Below are positions 11,960-21,651 of a stretch of DNA of 64,000 nt, piece by piece. The stretch's first letter is position 1. Every line of letters starts with the position of its first letter. The position numbers and the translations under genes are program-made. Source of the stretch: Astragalus membranaceus (lineage: Eukaryota; Streptophyta; Magnoliopsida; Fabales; Fabaceae); assembly GCA_039519185.1 (NCBI GenBank), contig CM076847.1, positions 86,090,360 through 86,154,359 on the forward strand. Reading direction: 5' to 3'. The notes below the pieces were generated by a model, which worked only from the letters and a program-made list of their open reading frames with translations, had not been told where the DNA came from and did not search any database.

Positions 11960-12230
11960 TTCTTCACACGAATTTATCTAATTTAAAGATAAATCCGTTT
12001 TAGTGTTTTTTCCAAAACCGATTTATCTTTAAATTAGATAAATCTGTTTAGAAGAAAAAATGATTTACCTAATTCCATTTTTATTTTTTTGCAAACCGGA
12101 TTTATCTAAGCAACACATAATTCCGTTTTGTAAATTTATAATAACGGAGTTATCTACCTAGTAGATAAATCCATTTTGAATATTTTCAAAACGGATTTAT
12201 CTAATAAATAGGTAAATTCGTTGTGTAGTA
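11960..12230. repeat. Left cluster of AAACGGATTTATCTA motifs
   Basis: About nine direct and inverted copies of a 15-bp motif (consensus AAACGGATTTATCTA or its complement), several back to back as palindromes with short A/T spacers. A matching cluster lies at 13311-13470. Clustered direct and inverted motifs at two edges resemble the subterminal repeats of CACTA or Mutator-like elements, but no terminal repeat or target duplication was identified. Confidence 0.6.
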
Positions 12231-13304
12231 AAAAATAATTTTTTTTATTTAAATTTTTTATAAAAGATTATAAAAACACCACTAAAAATCCGTTAAAGAG
12301 TCAAAACTAATCTAAAAATTATAAAAATACCACTAAAAATTTAATAAAACCAAAATAAGGTTATGCAGATTGTTTTAGATTTTTTAGAGATTATGAAAAA
12401 TTAAAAAAATTAATAAAAAATAGTAAACGATGGAATTTGGGATTTTGAGCCCCGCAATCCCGATAGAAGTCCCTTCTTCGGGTGTTATGATCCCTGATTT
12501 TTTTCGGATTTAATGGCTATGGGTTCATTACAATCGGAGTAGGTTGCCCGAAAATTGGTTTTTTAGCCTAAATTATTCACCCGGCGTACAACATCGTCAC
12601 GTGTTAACAAATATCTACACACTAAACGGAACCAAAAGACGACCGATAATGTTATCTATTTTATTTTTTAAAAAAAAATTAATGTTAATTTTTTAACAAA
12701 TTTATCACTTTTATTTATTAATTTTTTGACAAAACGGATTTTTTTTTTGGAAAAAAACCTACGCTTGCTGAAGGTGAAATTTGGAAATAAAACGATTAAT
12801 TCCTTCTGTCGTGTATCCCCGATTAATGCAGCCTCATATGATTCAATTTTAGATTTATAGTATTAAGCGAAAGGTTATACCTCTATGGGGTTAGGTCAAC
12901 CCTACTCCACTAGGCGGCATGGGGGAAGAAGAACTACGCTTAGGAATCAACAACACGAGAAAACTTTGTAAAAAAAAACCTTCCTTTCTTATCGAGATCG
13001 GGACTAACAATAATGGTTGGGACAATAAGCATCCATCTCGTTCGTATTTTGGATACCCATATAACCATCGAAGACTGTTGAAGTGACGAATTCCGGGAAA
13101 TTTAGTGGCATTGAGGACAAAGAAATTGTTGAAGTGACTATTTATCTAGTAATAACATACTTAATGTTAAGAAAAGATCCTAGACAGGAAGGTTGACTAG
13201 AGATTTCGTGTAAAAACACTGGTCCCACTCAGTTGATAATGACAATATTGCAATCTTTTTTGCTTCTATATTAAGTATTTATCTATTTATTAGGACTCCG
13301 TGGC
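12231..13304. other. Spacer between motif clusters
   Basis: No long frame and no recognised domain. The sequence includes A/T-rich tracts and one more relaxed copy of the motif (AAACGGATTTTTTT near 12733). If the clusters are the ends of one transposon, this is its decayed interior. Confidence 0.35.
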
Positions 13305-13310
13305 AGCCAA

Positions 13311-13470
13311 AACGGATTTATCTATTTATAGATAAATCTGTTTTGAAAAACTTCAAAACGGATTTATCTAATAAAAAGATAAACCCATTTTTAAAAAATA
13401 ACAAAAACGGATTTAAGTATTGCTTAGGTAAATCCGTTTTGTTATTTTTGAAAACCGGATTTATCTATGG
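13311..13470. repeat. Right cluster of AAACGGATTTATCTA motifs
   Basis: Six copies in both orientations. They include one palindrome at 13313-13346 and the paired AAACGGATTTAAGTA / AGGTAAATCCGTTTTG. The cluster ends abruptly at about 13470, exactly where a copia Gag fragment begins. An insertion or recombination breakpoint therefore coincides with the edge of the cluster. Confidence 0.6.
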
Positions 13471-13545
13471 TAGGCTCCACCTGTCCCAGTTTTTCCCATT
13501 AAGCTTTGGGATTTGGGTGTTTAATCTTGTTCCAGTGCTAGTCAT
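13468..13545 (-). pseudogene. Copia Gag N-terminus fragment (26 codons)
   Basis: On the minus strand, ATG at 13545 starts a frame containing IPKLNGKNWDRWS. This is the conserved start of copia Gag (the DUF4219-type K-L-x-G-x-N-[YFW]-x-x-W-S motif). The frame hits a stop at 13468-13470 where the motif cluster begins, so only the first 25 residues survive. It lies about 165 bases downstream of a candidate primer binding site in the same orientation. Confidence 0.7.
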
Positions 13546-13707
13546 CTTTTAGACTGAAACCTTAAAACACTGTAGAAAATATTAGAACACAAAACCTGCA
13601 CAATTTCTGATTGTGTAGCTTAAGGAAGATAAAGAAAAACTTTAAAGAATACTAAATAAAGATATAGAGATAGAGATTTTTCCTGTTTATGCCCTGGATT
13701 GTTACCA

Positions 13708-14110
13708 GCTCTTAGATACCGTGTTGTTTTTCTTACTCTTATATTGCTTGTTTACTGCAGGGGGTGCACCAGACAATCTGGGAAGTGTAAATAACAGATG
13801 AAGCCCAGCTAACACCTGACCCAGGTACTTACACACCACAGTTTAACAAACAAAATAATTGTGATTCGGATCTTGCACAGCTCTTCGAATCCACAAGCGG
13901 GTCAACACGGTCCCGGAATCTTACCCGCAATATAAAATTGAAACCCTAAGTTTCCGGATCAGAATTTCAAGATTCTCTCTCTCTCTTTCTTTCTTCTATG
14001 CCTTCTCTCTTCTTCTTCTCTCTCACCTAGCTCTGCTAGGGTTACGATTTCTGGTTGATTTCTTGATGAAATCAACCCAGAATTCAACAACGAAGTTTCG
14101 ATTATCAACA
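13708..14110 (-). repeat. Copia 5' LTR with primer binding site
   Basis: On the minus strand an LTR-like segment ends AAAACAACA at 13722 and is followed by CGGTATCTAAGAGC. This resembles the copia initiator-Met primer site TGGTATCAGAGC with a two-base insertion. Upstream lies CT-rich leader sequence and a possible LTR start TGTTGATAATCG at about 14110, giving about 390 bp. The left (3') part of the element is missing, so the LTR start is a guess. Confidence 0.5.
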
Positions 14111-14464
14111 ATGAATAGGTATACTTCTTTTACCCCTTCGATTTCCTTTTTCTCTTCTCTGATTTTGAAATCCTAGTTTCAAAATACTGATTCAATGTTT
14201 GTTCTTCTTTTTGCATGCAACGATTCTGAGCAACGCAAGTCATGAACACCACAAACAAAGGTAAAAGTCTCACCCTTAGTGTTCTACGCTTCAGTTTGCC
14301 TTCTCGCACACAAACCCTAATCTGTGTGATGATTTTTGCATGTACTGGAGCACAAGATCTTGAGAACGCAGCAAGTTCTCAAGGACAGTGCCTTCAACTA
14401 CGAGATTGTATCAAAGGTAAACCCTAAACGCACCTTCTCTGCTGTATTTAGGTTTCAGTCACAG
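14111..14464. other. Unassigned DNA between two LTR remnants
   Basis: A 61-codon open frame at 14242-14427 (plus) has no recognisable domain. It is probably chance or part of a transposon leader. Confidence 0.35.
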
Positions 14465-15263
14465 TCGTGACCCTGATCCGGACGAAGACGGCTCAAAAAT
14501 TGATGATTTTAGGAGTCGCCACCCAATTTATTTAATAGGAAAAATTGAGAAAAACCTAACTAGAAGTTATTGGTCTGCGTAAACTAGATTGAGTTCAGGA
14601 GTCGATTATGCATAGGGAAGGGCGGAAACTTAATCCCACTGCTCCCCTAGTACATCTGTCATAAGACAGTTACCCTAAATCCGATTGTGCAAATTATAAT
14701 AAATTACGAGTTATTTGTTTACCCCAAAATTAAGTAAAAAGGAATTATTTCGAAATAAATAAAATAGGGACCAATTTAAGAAAATTTAATTTTGACTTGA
14801 CGGGGAAGCCTCGCTCCTACGTATCCTCCGGTGCAATGAGGAACTCAACAGTCACGTAGTTCTTCCTGAAAAAGTTTGTTGGTTGGTTGATTTTATTTTT
14901 TTGAAAGGGGTTTAAGATCACCAAGCAGTACAACTCAGGCGTCTTAAACCAGGATTGCGAGGTTGACAAGATGTACATCTCAATCAACCTCATTTTTAGT
15001 TTTTTAGAAAATAGGTGTTAAAGAAAAAAAATGGTTATTTATTGGAAAAAAAATTAATTTAGCTTGACGGGGAAGCCCCGCTCCTACGTATCTCCGAAGC
15101 GGAGAATCAAAGGCTACGTAGTTCTTCTAGAAAATGTTTGTTTGTTTTGTTGATTTTAATTTTTGAAAGGGGTTTAAGATTAAAGCCGTACAGCTTAAAG
15201 TCTCCTAAACCGGGATTGACGAGATGTACATCTCAGCCAAACCCATTTTTATTAGTTTTTTTT
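14465..15263 (-). repeat. Older Ogre/Tat-like LTR, distal piece
   Basis: Minus-strand LTR sequence containing two copies of a unit of about 266 bp (marker CTTGACGGGGAAGC at 14796 and 15063, plus strand). The marker is the complement of GGAGATACGTAGGAGCGG, which also occurs once in the young Ogre LTR (18075-18094), so the two are related. The unit is interrupted at 15263/15264 by the young Ogre. Its continuation (GTAAAAAGAAAATG) resumes at 33448. The terminus near 14465-14480 reads GGATCAGGGTCACGAC on the minus strand. Confidence 0.7.
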
Positions 15264-16309
15264 TGTAATACCCTAATTTTGTCCGATCATAATTGAGAGA
15301 TTTTTTTTTATAAAAAAAATAATAATAATCTTTTTTATGTCATGTATTATTTTCTTGTTTTTATTGCTATGGGTTTTAATCACCAAAAATATTTTATTTA
15401 GAAGTGAAGAAATAAAAATAAGCCAAGAAGGAAGTGGGGGGGGTCTATTAAAAATAAGGTGCTGTCATGGAAACCCAACCCAGCAAAAATGGCTAGCCCA
15501 ATTCGCATGACCCAACCCAACAAAAAAAACCACTAACCCACAACCCATAACCCAACTCATCACAAAACCCTAATTCCCCTCCTCCTAACCCTAATTCGAC
15601 TTCCCCCTTTTTACCCTAAAAGCCATCCACATTCAATCCCCCCTTAACCCAAAAATCCATCCACATTCATCCCCCAAAACCCCTCCATATTCGACCCCAC
15701 CCCCCTATTATCCCATGGTCAAACCCCACCTTTCTCCCTTCCACACTCCACCTCTCCTCTTTTCTCTCAATACCACTTCTCCACACTTCCCACTTCCCCA
15801 TTTTTCCCTTCCCAATACACTCAACCTCACTCTTTCCCTTTCTCTTTCCTCTCTCAAACCTACGGCTCTACCCCCTCTCTCACACCCACATTTTATTTTT
15901 TTTTCCCCTTCACCAAACCTCTTCCACTTCAATCACTTCACACACTTCACTCTTTCCCTTTCTCTTTCCTCTCTCACACTCACGGCACTCTCCCTTCTCC
16001 TCACTCTTTCCCTTTCTTTTTTTTCTCTCTCACATTCACTCATCACTTCTCCAATCCCTCTCCTACACACCCACACTCACACACTCATCTCCCTCACATG
16101 GCTCTCCTCCTCTCACGCCCCATTTCCTCTTCTCACACACACTCACGGATTTTTTCTCTCTCACACACAAACCATCATTCCCCTTCACCAACTACCTCCA
16201 AACCTTCACCCCTCCATCATATCAAATCCTTCTCAAGTCAGAAAAAAATACTGTACAAGCATGGAGCAAGTCAGAATACAATGAAGAGAAGCAAGGGCAA
16301 CTTTTTTTG

Positions 16310-16318
16310 TATAAATAG
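16310..16318 (+). promoter_or_regulatory. TATA box of the Ogre 5' LTR
   Basis: TATAAATAG follows T-rich sequence and precedes A/G-rich leader. The same box is in the 3' LTR near 31350. It is the only strong TATA motif in the LTR at a sensible distance from the leader. Confidence 0.6.
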
Positions 16319-16744
16319 GGTCACAGAAATTCGAAAGGGGGGAGGTTTTTTTTGGTTTTAAGAAAAAAGGGGGAAAGATCTTCTAAAAAAATTAGGGTTT
16401 CTCTTCTCTTCCTCCTTCCTAAATTTTTTTTTTTAGTCTAAAAATTCACTTGTATTGAAGAAATTCGAAGAAGGAAATTTCTTCAACATTTCTGGATTCT
16501 TGTTGTTAAGGTACTAAAATGTAATGTTTTATGTATTATTGCTTTTTTTATTTTATTTTATTTTTTTTTAGCAACTGTAATTGTTCATATGAGTATTGTT
16601 TATGTTTATTATTTTTATTTTTATGCTACTTTTTTTTGTTTATTATTGTTCACGTTTTTAGATATTATTGTTGTTGTTTTTTTTTATAAATTTTAGTTAC
16701 TGTTTTTGTTATATAAATACTATTTGGTTTTTTTACATATTAGG

Positions 16745-17200
16745 TACTAATTTTCGGATTTAAAATAAACCTAAAAAAAAAAGTGTTAAAAAAAAATGTG
16801 TTCCTTTTTTATTTAGGTACTAATATTTACGGATTAAAAGAAAGTGAAAAAAATGTTGTGCTTTTTTTTAAATAAATTATTCTAATTTTCGGATTAAAAG
16901 AAAGTGAAAAAAAAAATGTTGTGCTTTTTTTAAAATAAATTATTCTAATTTTCGGATTAAAAGAAAGTGAAAAAAAAAATGTTGTGCTTTTTTTAAAATA
17001 AATTATTCTAATTTTCGGATTAAAAGAAAGTGAAAAAAATGTTGTACTTTTTTTAATAAATTATTCTAATTTTCGGATTAAATAAAAGTGATAAAAAAAT
17101 GTTGTTTTTTTTAAAAAATGGTTACTAATTTTCGGATTAAATAAAAGTGATAAAAAAATGTTGTTTTTTTTTAAAATGGTTACTAATTTTCGGATTTGAA
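16745..17200 (+). repeat. AT-rich minisatellite in the Ogre LTR
   Basis: Seven to eight tandem copies of a unit of about 61 bp with core ATTCTAATTTTCGGATTAAA, then AAAGTGAAAA, TGTTGTGC and a T run. The copies differ mainly in homopolymer length. The same array is in the 3' LTR (about 31785-32245) with slightly different run lengths. Confidence 0.9.
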
Positions 17201-18402
17201 ATAACCCTTTAAAAAAAAATATAATAACAAATGACCATTCTTCCAAATAAATAAAAAAAAACAAGGTACCCTTTTTATTAAATAGTAACTAGGACAATCA
17301 AAAAACAAAAGAATTTTTCTTCATATCACTTGTTTAGTTTAGTTTTTTTTTTTAGGAAAAAAGCGCTTCAAGAATCACGTGTTCTAGAGTAGAATAAAAA
17401 AAAAGAAATCAATCAACCGTTTTTTAGCGTCAAAACGCTAATCGCACCTTCAACAGCTGTTTCTAGCGTCAAAACGCTATTCACACCTCCTTTTTTAATA
17501 CAACTCCTTTATTATTCGCACCCCCCCCTTTTTATCACCTATTCCGCTTTTATTCACAACGTGATGCTTCCGAACCGTTCTTTTTTCTTTCTTTCGAATA
17601 ATCAAATTCGCGTAAAAAAAATAGGTTGTTACTAGTGGTCACTCTGAGCCTTGCTTGTTTGACCGTTAGGACTAACCTTCCTTTTTTCACAGCGGATTAG
17701 TAGCGGTGATCACTCTGAGGTTACTCGTTTGATCATCGCAAACATCCGCCTAAACTTCTTTTTTAGTTAATAAAGTATAAACATAATTTCGACTCCTTTT
17801 TATCACGCTTCCCGGTAAGCACGTTTTCAAATGAACAAACGCTCAATCACAAACCGGGTATTTACAACAGTCACTCTGGGCTTAGCTCGTTTGACGCGGT
17901 GAATACTTTCTTTTTTCGAATAAAGTCGTTAGGGGTGACCACTCTGGATTTATCTGTTTGGTCACCGTGAACGGCCTCCCGTTTTCGCAAAGTTTTCAAT
18001 AAATAAAAAACACCAACACACAAATTTTTTTTAACCAAGAACTACGTAGCTTTGATTTCTCCATCGCACCCGGAGATACGTAGGAGCGGGGGCCCACTCC
18101 CGTCGAGCGCAAAAAAACTAAAATTTTTATTAAGTCTTCCTTTCTTTTTTTTTCTTCTTCGCAAACAATCAAAATGGGTAAATAAAGTATCTTCTTTTAA
18201 AACTAACTTTTTCTACACATTAAATTAAAAGGTAACCTTTTTAGGATGTTGCGGGGTGCTTGTACCTTCCCCGCACTTAATCGACCCCCGAACCCAAAAA
18301 CAAAGGTTTTTTCAATGTTTTCCTAAAAATAAATATTGATGGCGGCTCCATTGTTCAAAAGCAACGAAGGATCCCTCCTCCGGATTCTTCGGTCGCTACA
18401 GC

Positions 18403-18420
18403 TGGCGACTCCGCTGGGGA
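18403..18420 (+). other. Ogre primer binding site
   Basis: TGGCGACTCCGCTGGGGA, two bases after the LTR end. It begins TGG, complementary to a tRNA CCA end. From memory, Ogre and related Tat elements prime with tRNA-Arg through this sequence. Confidence 0.85.
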
Positions 18421-18512
18421 CTCTTTTTTTTAGAGGGTCAAGCCTAATTTAATTAAATGTGTAAATTATTAGTTTAGTACTTTATTTACCCTTAGTCTTT
18501 ATATTCGCATAT

Positions 18513-18602
18513 TGAACCTTAGGGTAGAAGACTTTTATACTGCTATTTGTTTTCTGGCAAACCTTAGGGTAGAAGACTTTTATATTGCTATCTGTTTGCT
18601 CT
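18513..18602 (+). repeat. Short tandem duplication in the Ogre leader
   Basis: About 40 bp (ACCTTAGGGTAGAAGACTTT then TATACTGCTATTTG) occurs twice in direct succession, differing at a few bases. It lies in untranslated leader between the primer site and ORF1. Confidence 0.85.
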
Positions 18603-18777
18603 TTTGCAGTTTGGGTAGTTTAGGTTGCTTATATCACACACATCACCTACACCTATTTATTCACACACTTCTGAGTGGGGCCCTATACCCGGGTCTGAAA
18701 AATAAACTTAGGACGAGCGGAGATGATTAGTGACAGTCATTCTGGATTTATCTGTCTGACTCTCATGAAAATCTCAA

Positions 18778-18861
18778 CCAGAGTATGCTCTTTCGCGGCA
18801 TCCCACACCAGGTAGCTCGCTATCGTTGTGGGTCATATCGTGAAAGGGATTTTAGCTCTGG
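18778..18861 (+). other. Long stem-loop in the Ogre leader
   Basis: Nested complementary blocks: CCAGAG (18778) with CTCTGG (18856); CTTTCGCG (18790) with CGTGAAAG (18839); CCCACA (18802) with TGTGGG (18827); GGTAG (18811) with CTATC (18820), closing a CUCG tetraloop. The blocks are in strictly nested order and separated by small internal loops, giving one 84-nt hairpin directly after the fifth hairpin of the U5/leader family. Position between the primer site and the first ORF is where retroelements often keep packaging or dimerisation signals. That role is inference. Confidence 0.65.
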
Positions 18862-19272
18862 AAACCTTTGTGAGGAAGTGAATAGAACTACCTGAGAGGT
18901 TGATCACATAAGTGACCCTAGACCGTGACCTATATGTAAGACATAACCTGTTTAGGACACAAAAGCAATTCACCTACCTGTTGCATCATCGCAAAAACTT
19001 TTTATTTTTCAAAAAAAAATCAAATAATGAAAACCATTTACTCTTTTTTTTCCTTTACGTATATTTTATGTGACATGGTTAATGTTCCTCAAAATTTGAA
19101 TCACCAAAATATGCTTTTATTAACGCATGTAGCGTCTTTCTTTAATTCATCATACATCATCATTATTTCACAACAAAAATACAAAAAAATCCTCACATTG
19201 CATGCTATTCATCTCATTTAGATTTGCCGGGAATTGTAAGAGGTTCGAAAGTTTTGTCATAAGCAAGGCAAT

Positions 19273-21323
19273 ATGGGATCAAACTGTGAAGCAATCCAAA
19301 CTCTGAACCACCCTATAGTGAAGCAGCCTAATCTGACAAGTCTAAGGGAATGTGCTGGTCGATTGCCGCCCATCGAGCGCAGGTCTTTTGATAGAGTGTA
19401 TGGGAAGATTATTATGTTACTACAATTGGACGTGCAAACGGATGCCATTGCGGCTTTGAGCCAGTTCTACGACTCTTCATTAAGATGCTTCACCTTCAAA
19501 AATTTCCAGATGGCACCTACCCTGGAAGAATATACACAGATCTTCGGCTTTCCCCAACAAGACAACAGACCCTACCAGTATCAGGGACAATACTACACAG
19601 ATGAGAAACTCGCCTCAATGTTACAAACCAGCAAAGAGAACGTGAAGCTCCGGAAGAAAATCGAAATGGCATTGCAGGATTCCCACAAGAGTATCTGGAA
19701 GGCCAAATGCAATCCTTCGCCGACGCTAGAAATTGGGGTCCTTTTAAGCAGGTATTAGCTTTGACTATCTTTGGCATTGTCCTATTTCCACGCCTTGAAA
19801 GATATGTGGACACAACAGCTATTGGCGTCTTCTTATCCTTCAAAGATCCGATTCCTGCCATGCTTGCAGACACTTACTGTACTTTCACTCATTATAGTGA
19901 GCTAAGGGGAAAAAGGATATCTTGCTGCCTGCACGCCTTGTATGTTTGGCTTCTCACCCATGCTTTCGTTAACAAAGTCAGGGTAGAAGGCCCAATTGAA
20001 GACGCCAGAGGGTGTGATGTGAAGGCAATGAACACTGGTGAATGGTTGCAAGTGCTGGGGGGCCTTCATGAATATAAGGTTCGTTGGCACCCATCATGGT
20101 GGAAAGAGAGGCCCACAGTAGTTTTTCAATGCGGAAGCTTTCAAAACGTCCCGCTCATGGGGACAAGAGGATGCATAAATTACAATCCTTCTCTAACTCT
20201 AAGACAGCTGGGGTACCCCATGCGAAATCCGCCCACCGAAGACATGTTAATCCCTTTTTACCTCCATGAAGGAAGCCCAAAAGAGGTTGACATGCTCCGG
20301 AAGATTTCTCAAGCGTGGGATATGGTCGTCCGCAAGGGACAAGAGCTTACTAAGAAGAGTGGCGATAAGGAAACCACCTTTCTTCAATGGCTCCAAAAGA
20401 GGATCCAAGACACCCGATTGCCTTACCAAAGTGCACTATGGGTCGAGGAAGAAATACCTGAACCTACCCTTCCCACTGTTGAAGATTTGGATAAGCTTAA
20501 AATGGCATTGTCAAAAGCCGAGGAAGAAAAGAAGGGCCTGCAGGCAGAGTTAGAGAAAGTGCTCCTAAAAAACCAGAAGTTGAAGGAGGAGAACGCAAAT
20601 AAGTCGGTGGCCATGGAAGACAGCCGCAAGCAGCTCAAGATTGAACAAAAGGACAAACTAGAGGTTCAAAGGTACCTAAGAGGAGCGAAAGAGGAAATAA
20701 AACGTTGCAACCTGAAAATGGACCAAGCCATCGATGATACATACAAATGGAAAAAGTTGTGGGAAGAATCAATGATGGCTGAAAAGACCGCACAGAGCCT
20801 ACTAATGATATCAAAGAGAGAGTCCCGGATGATGGCAGCCGAATTTGAAGAGCAAGTGAAAAGTATCAAGCAGGATAAAGATACCATTGAAGAGATACTC
20901 CGAGAATACCAGCAAGCCTTAAGAAGGGAGCATGAAAAATCTGATGAGCTGAACGACCATATCAGATATCAAGAGGAGGTCTACCACCAGCTGAAGACAG
21001 AAAGCATCTATTGGGAGAACCGCTTCGTGGAGTTGGTCAGCAAGATAGAAAACCATGAAGTCTTCATAGAGTTGAAGAATGAAAGCTTATACTGGAAAGA
21101 CAGATTCTCAAAGTTGGCATGGCTGGCTGATCGAGCTATCGTAGGAATCCCCAAACGTCTAAAGGAGGCTAACGCAGCAATGCACCCATTTAACACCCCA
21201 GTCCAAGTTTCCAAATTCATGGAGTTTTGCGAGGTTCTGATTGCCGAACTCCGGGAGAAGGCTGGCAGCACTACTAGTAGAAAAAGAGGGAGGAGTGGAA
21301 AAATGAAAGCCATATGTATTTGA
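19273..21323 (+). pseudogene. Ogre ORF1 protein, one frameshift
   Basis: Extra ORF upstream of gag. The N-terminal part (ATG 19273) has the conserved globular domain seen in Ogre ORF1 proteins (FTFKNFQMAPTLEEY followed by IFGFP), similar to what databases call DUF7745. The frame shifts by -1 (or +2) near 19660-19690: the first frame runs to a stop at 19758, and homology continues in the second frame through SFADARNWGPF and on to 21323. The C-terminal half (about 20490-21120) is strongly charged with heptad-like Leu/Ile spacing, so a long coiled coil. A basic tail, RKRGRSGK, precedes the stop. Function of Ogre ORF1 is unknown. Without the intact frame the protein would lose its coiled coil. 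Confidence 0.85.
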
Positions 21324-21651
21324 GTGAAATTCAAAGAACATTGTACTTTTCTTTTCGAAGTTTTATTTCCAAAATGTTGTACTTTCCTCCATCAATGAAG
21401 TTTGTTTGTCTCACATACTGATCTTTTATCTTGAAAATATTGTGGAACTTTAATCTGTGTACTTATGACAAATCAGGATGCGCTTGCAATTCCCGACCTA
21501 AAACAATAAGACTCATGCACACATGCATCATTCGCATTTTCATCCATTCATATACTCATACATATACTCATAACATGTGTCCCACCAACAGAGAGTAAAA
21601 GACAAGCTGGTGCGTCAACATCGCTATTGGACTCGTTCTCAAGCCAGAAAC
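21324..21651 (+). other. Spacer between ORF1 and gag
   Basis: Non-coding. Stops occur in the gag frame at 21571-21573. The first in-frame ATG of gag is at 21652. The open frame extends 25 codons upstream to 21577 but begins with GTG, not a normal eukaryotic start. A pyrimidine-poor CAACAG|AGAG at 21586-21595 could be a weak splice acceptor. Confidence 0.5.

Larger units (their letters stand above)
15264..18400 (+). repeat. Ogre 5' LTR, 3137 bp
   Basis: Begins TGTAATACCCTAATTTTG and ends GGTCGCTACA. U3 contains a CT-rich stretch (15540-16230) and a TATAAATAG box at 16310-16318, which puts transcription start near 16340. Downstream are an AT-rich minisatellite (16745-17200) and hairpin repeats (17634-17966). 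The apparent Pro/Ser/Thr-rich frames in U3 are products of the CT-rich composition. Confidence 0.95.
17634..18766 (+). other. Covarying hairpin family in U5 and leader
   Basis: Five copies of a hairpin with loop consensus CTCTGRNNTTNNCTNGTT. Stems: GGTCA/TGACC (17637-17664); GCGGTGATCA/TGATCATCGC (17703-17739); GTCA/TGAC (17870-17895); GGTGACCA/TGGTCACC (17934-17966); and AGTCA/TGACT in the leader after the primer site (18735-18761), extended past a C-C mismatch. The stem sequences differ but stay complementary, while the 17-18-nt loop is conserved. That is the pattern expected for selected RNA structure. All lie downstream of the TATA box, so all are in the transcript. Function unknown. Confidence 0.7.

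Noticed and set aside
14242..14427. 61-codon frame as a small host gene
   Set aside because: No domain, no promoter context, and it lies between two LTR remnants.
15715..16361. Open frames of 189 and 87 codons, repeated at 30757-31401 (214 codons)
   Set aside because: They lie in the CT-rich U3 of the Ogre LTR. Their Ser/Pro/Leu/Thr composition follows from the base bias, and the frame differs between the two LTRs because of indels.
21577..21651. Upstream start for Ogre gag at GTG 21577
   Set aside because: GTG is not a normal plant start. The first in-frame ATG is 21652. A spliced upstream exon was considered but has no support.
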